A stretch of DNA of 64,000 nucleotides from Symbiodinium natans (taxonomy: Eukaryota; Sar; Dinophyceae; Suessiales; Symbiodiniaceae), in assembly GCA_905221605.1 (NCBI GenBank), contig CAJNDS010000686.1, positions 25,733-89,732 on the forward strand, given 5' to 3'. Numbering within the stretch: the first letter of the stretch is position 1; the number at the start of each line of letters is the position of its first letter. Position numbers and translations under genes: made by a program. Below are positions 61,231-64,000 of this stretch, in pieces. A model generated the notes under the pieces. The model saw only the letters and a program-made list of their open reading frames with translations, was not told the origin of the DNA and did no database searches.

Positions 61231-62976
61231 ATGCAGCGCGAAGGCGAAGGTGCGACAAAGCGGGCCTTAAGGCGCCACGCCACGGTGGATGGCACGAAGC
61301 TGCAAGAGCAGATGGACCTAGCTCGCACGCGGCAGATTGCAGCAGAGACCTTGCACGATGGCACTTGGTTGTTGCAAGCAGCTCGCGAAAACAGCAACAT
61401 CGTCTCGGACTTGACAAACCGGCCACTTTTTCCATCACGGTCTCTGACCTGGGGATCGTGCTGCAGTGGCTCCGAAGGCGTTCGGTTTGTCTTTGAGGCC
61501 CTCCAGCTGCTTGCAGCAGAACATGGGCACGGCATCACTTTCCAACACATGTTCAGTTGCGAATCTGCACCTGAGAAGCGGCAATGGATTCAGCTTGTGT
61601 CTGAATTTGCAGGCCCGGTCATGCAGAAAATTAAATCATGTTTGGATGGAGGTGTCGAGGTCGAGGACAACGAGGACAATCTCATTGCCCGTGAGCGCTC
61701 GCCCTGCCTCTTCACGGACATATGTACCTTGGGCGGTAGCCATAGTGAGTGCGTGGCTCATGGGCCCAACCATCAAGGCACTTTCAACTCTAGTGGGGTC
61801 TCTGAGCAAGGAAGGGGTCGTTGCCCTGTCCCACAGGTGGATCTTCTAGTCGTTGGTACAAGCTGCAAGGATATGTCGCGAGCCAACAACAGCAGCAGCA
61901 AAGGTCGAAGTCCTCCTGTCTTGCTACAGGAGAAGTCAAAAGGCGGCAGCGCGCAGACTTTCCAAGGTATGCTGGCTTTCATTGATGCTCACTCCCCTGG
62001 CATCGTACTGTTTGAGAATGTTGATGCCATGGAGGACAAGACAGGGGGCAACAGCAATAATCTGGATATTGCCCTAGCTGAGATGAGCAATAGAGGGTAT
62101 GAGAGTCAGGTAATCATGACAGACGCCTCTACGATGGGCCTTCCTGCACGCAGAAGACGTGTCTACATTGTGTTTTTGAGAGTTGCAGGCAATGCTTTGG
62201 TGGACTTTGCCCAGCGTTCGATGACAGCCATGTTTGCCACGTTAAGAGCCGCCATGTGTGTTTGCGTACGCTCTGCTTGTTGCGGCACGGAGATTTTCTT
62301 GCCAGATGACGATGCAGCAGTGCTCTCGGAGCTTGAGGTCCGTCAGCAGAAGCGGGCAAGGCAACAAGAACTGGCTCAGAAGAGTCCACCTGCGGCTCAA
62401 ACGTGGATGGACTCTCACTTCAATTTTGCACGAAGCATCAAGTATCGTTGGGGCGAGCCCGTGCCCCAAGATCTCAAAGAGAACCCATGGTTCCGGACCT
62501 TGACAGAGAGAGAGCAAGATGTGTTGAGATTGTGTCGCGTGCAAGCCCATCAGCTGCAGAGAGATTCAACACCAATACTTTTCACGGACGTGTCGCAATC
62601 CATTGTGAGGGCACTTACCCCATCATTTGATGGCAATGACGGCCATCATGTTTTGCCCACCGTGTTGCCCCGCATGCTCTTGTGGCACGACCAAATTGGA
62701 CGTCTCCAACTTGGTCGTGAGGCTTTGATGTGTCAAGGCTTTCCAGCTGTGCCGTTCTTGAATCACTGCGAATCCGTGAAGCGGCCTCAGGCCTGGTCCC
62801 CAAGCGAGAACCTCCTGCAAGATTTAGCGGGAAATGCGATGGCGCTCCCAGTCCTACTGGGGATACTCCAGAGCATGTTTGTGTCCTTTTCTTGGCAAGG
62901 CTCGGCTGACATAGACTTGGCCGACGAAGAAACAAAACCACCTCGAAGGGCCGTCAGTGAAGAGGCGTGCCTTTAG
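61231..62976 (+). CDS. C5 cytosine DNA methyltransferase
   Basis: From ATG 61,231 the protein has 581 residues; the frame is open upstream to 61,069, so an earlier exon is possible. Methyltransferase motifs occur in order (numbering from 61,069): motif I LTWGSCCSGSEGVRF (about 127-140); motif IV VDLLVVGTSCKDMSR with catalytic Cys266; motif VI IVLFENVDAM with Glu316; motif VIII GLPARRRRVYIVF (about 357-369); a long variable target-recognition region; then ALMCQGFPAVPF and LAGNAMALPVLLG (motifs IX-X, Asn589). The usual Pro before the catalytic Cys is Ser. From family knowledge it would transfer a methyl group from SAM to C5 of cytosine in nuclear DNA. No N-terminal targeting domain is seen. Similar enzymes are known both as host genes and inside dinoflagellate retrotransposons; no reverse transcriptase is found here. 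Confidence 0.8.
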   Translation: MQREGEGATKRALRRHATVDGTKLQEQMDLARTRQIAAETLHDGTWLLQAARENSNIVSDLTNRPLFPSRSLTWGSCCSGSEGVRFVFEALQLLAAEHGHGITFQHMFSCESAPEKRQWIQLVSEFAGPVMQKIKSCLDGGVEVEDNEDNLIARERSPCLFTDICTLGGSHSECVAHGPNHQGTFNSSGVSEQGRGRCPVPQVDLLVVGTSCKDMSRANNSSSKGRSPPVLLQEKSKGGSAQTFQGMLAFIDAHSPGIVLFENVDAMEDKTGGNSNNLDIALAEMSNRGYESQVIMTDASTMGLPARRRRVYIVFLRVAGNALVDFAQRSMTAMFATLRAAMCVCVRSACCGTEIFLPDDDAAVLSELEVRQQKRARQQELAQKSPPAAQTWMDSHFNFARSIKYRWGEPVPQDLKENPWFRTLTEREQDVLRLCRVQAHQLQRDSTPILFTDVSQSIVRALTPSFDGNDGHHVLPTVLPRMLLWHDQIGRLQLGREALMCQGFPAVPFLNHCESVKRPQAWSPSENLLQDLAGNAMALPVLLGILQSMFVSFSWQGSADIDLADEETKPPRRAVSEEACL

Positions 62977-63034
62977 TGATGTTTCTTTTCTTGCTTTCTT
63001 GCTCCATGTACTCTCATGTGAAATATTTTCGTAG

Positions 63035-63220
63035 TTGTCATCCAAGCTTGTCGTTGTGAAGGACATCCACACGGCGCTCGCTGCTATCAACATGGTCTCT
63101 GACCCTGGTCCTGCGCAGAGGGTAGAGCCAGAGCAATCCAAGTCCGTTTCAGTAAGATCGGCTCTGCAAAGCCGCATTCTCAAGCGAGCCAGGAAGAACC
63201 TTGAGGGTTCCGACCTTTAG
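63035..63220 (+). CDS. short candidate terminal exon after the methyltransferase
   Basis: After TTTTCGTAG the frame reads LVVVKDIHTALAAINMVSDP, then a basic tail (ALQSRILKRARKNLEGSDL) and TAG. It carries a palindrome at 63,094. It may be the true C-terminus of the methyltransferase, if that gene is spliced before its in-frame stop, or a separate gene. Confidence 0.4.
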   Translation: MSSKLVVVKDIHTALAAINMVSDPGPAQRVEPEQSKSVSVRSALQSRILKRARKNLEGSDL

Positions 63221-64000
63221 CCAGTAGCTTCAGCCGCTATTACCACTATTAGCCCACCCACCGCCAGGAAGGCCCGCGGGAGAAAAAACAGACAGCGCGT
63301 TCAACAAGCAATCGTTCTTGCTTCTTGGTTTTGCCAATGTGGTCCTTGTGACTTAGACTTGCCGGCCGTGAGGTAGCCATATATAAGATGTCTGGATCAT
63401 TAGCCAAAAGGACGAACATCAGAATAGAATGTTTTTGAAACCATGTTCGGGATTTTTGTGTTTTTGGGAGGTTTTTGGCAGAAATTCTTTCAATTTTACA
63501 ACATTTTCGAGAAAGATTTTCGAAAAATGTTTTCCTCTTTTTTTTGTGTTTTTTCATATGCAACATGACCTATATAGCCCTAAACCCACAGGCCTCCTGA
63601 AATCACCCAAGCTTTTGGTGTGGCGTGTTCACCTTTTCAGCAGCACTGTCCTGTCAAGTCCGTATACAAGGACAACAGGGCCCTACTAGGACCAAGAAGT
63701 AGGCCCTTATTCCTTTCATCTTTAGGGTTCGGGTTCCCTTAGAAGCTCCTTGAAAACAACAACGGTACCCCTTTCTTACTCCAACCCCAACTATCTCCCT
63801 ACTTGCAGGTGCTGGAACCCTGAGCCCTGGGCCATAACTTCTGCGTGGAACTGTTTCGTTAACTTCCCGGGTTTAGGGTTTAGGGTTTAGGGTTTAGGGT
63901 TTAGGGTTTAGGGTTTAGGGCTTCCCCGCATGAAGCCTTCGAAACTCCAGCCTACCTAGAAGGCCGATTTGATTTGAGGCTCAGTGTTTGTGTGGCCCTA
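63221..64000. other. downstream flank: AT-rich stretch, family C-like MITE and TTTAGGG array
   Basis: 63,400-63,560 is T-rich with TTTTTGGGAGGTTTTTGGCA and an imperfect inverted pair around TTTCGAGAAAGATTTTCGAAAA. A family C-like element (AGTAGGCCCTTATTCCTTTC to TACCCCTTTCTTACT) lies at 63,697-63,782. Seven TTTAGGG units at 63,871-63,918 mark the return of the telomere-like landscape. No gene supported. Confidence 0.6.

Noticed and set aside
61069-62976. A DNMT-carrying retrotransposon
   Set aside because: No reverse transcriptase, RNase H/integrase of retroelement type, or long terminal repeats were recognised around the methyltransferase.

Overview
The window reads as nuclear DNA of a dinoflagellate, most like a Symbiodinium-type (Symbiodiniaceae) genome. 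Supporting signs are the plant-type telomere heptamer TTTAGGG scattered as dozens of short interstitial arrays in both orientations, introns with GT, GC and probably GA donors and AG|G acceptors, a ubiquitin-like plus ankyrin protein of a type expanded in these algae, and long same-strand runs of genes. No rRNA, tRNA, CRISPR array or bacterial-type operon was seen.

Region 1 (1-35,700) is a fabric of telomere-like arrays (TTTAGGG, CCCTAAA and drifted variants), homopolymer G/C tracts and small inverted-repeat (MITE-like) elements. Between them lie many unique islands of 60-250 bp with an open frame and, in the better cases, splice signals. I read these as short exons of split genes: mostly + strand, with a likely - strand gene between 15.3 and 17.3 kb. 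Each single island is weak evidence, because short open frames occur by chance; islands backed by an in-frame splice (30,070-30,393) or by length are firmer.

Region 2 (35,851-38,810) is a recognisable gene: an N-terminal ubiquitin-like domain followed by ankyrin repeats over at least seven exons. Its introns are built from MITE-like elements and telomere-like arrays. One intron is flanked by a 15-bp direct repeat, as expected if an inserted element became an intron.

Region 3 (38,810-45,000) returns to arrays and MITEs with few coding islands. Region 4 (45,390-63,220) is sharply different: nearly free of telomere-like repeats, all + strand, with long exons. In order it carries a transposase-like RNase H-fold ORF, a CX5R phosphatase/ankyrin gene (46,911-50,284), an HMG-box gene with a Cys/His module (50,676-53,811), a large Cys-cluster/coiled protein (54,761-59,092), a Lys-rich/RG-rich protein (59,551-60,635) and a complete C5 cytosine methyltransferase (61,231-62,976).

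The most unusual observation is in Region 4. A short palindrome, consensus GGYC-TNN-GRCC followed by TGG, recurs 21 times, about once per exon, always in the same orientation. Its arms change in a compensated way and it falls in all three codon frames, so it looks like a DNA- or RNA-level element and not a protein motif. I saw no perfect copy in the first 45 kb.
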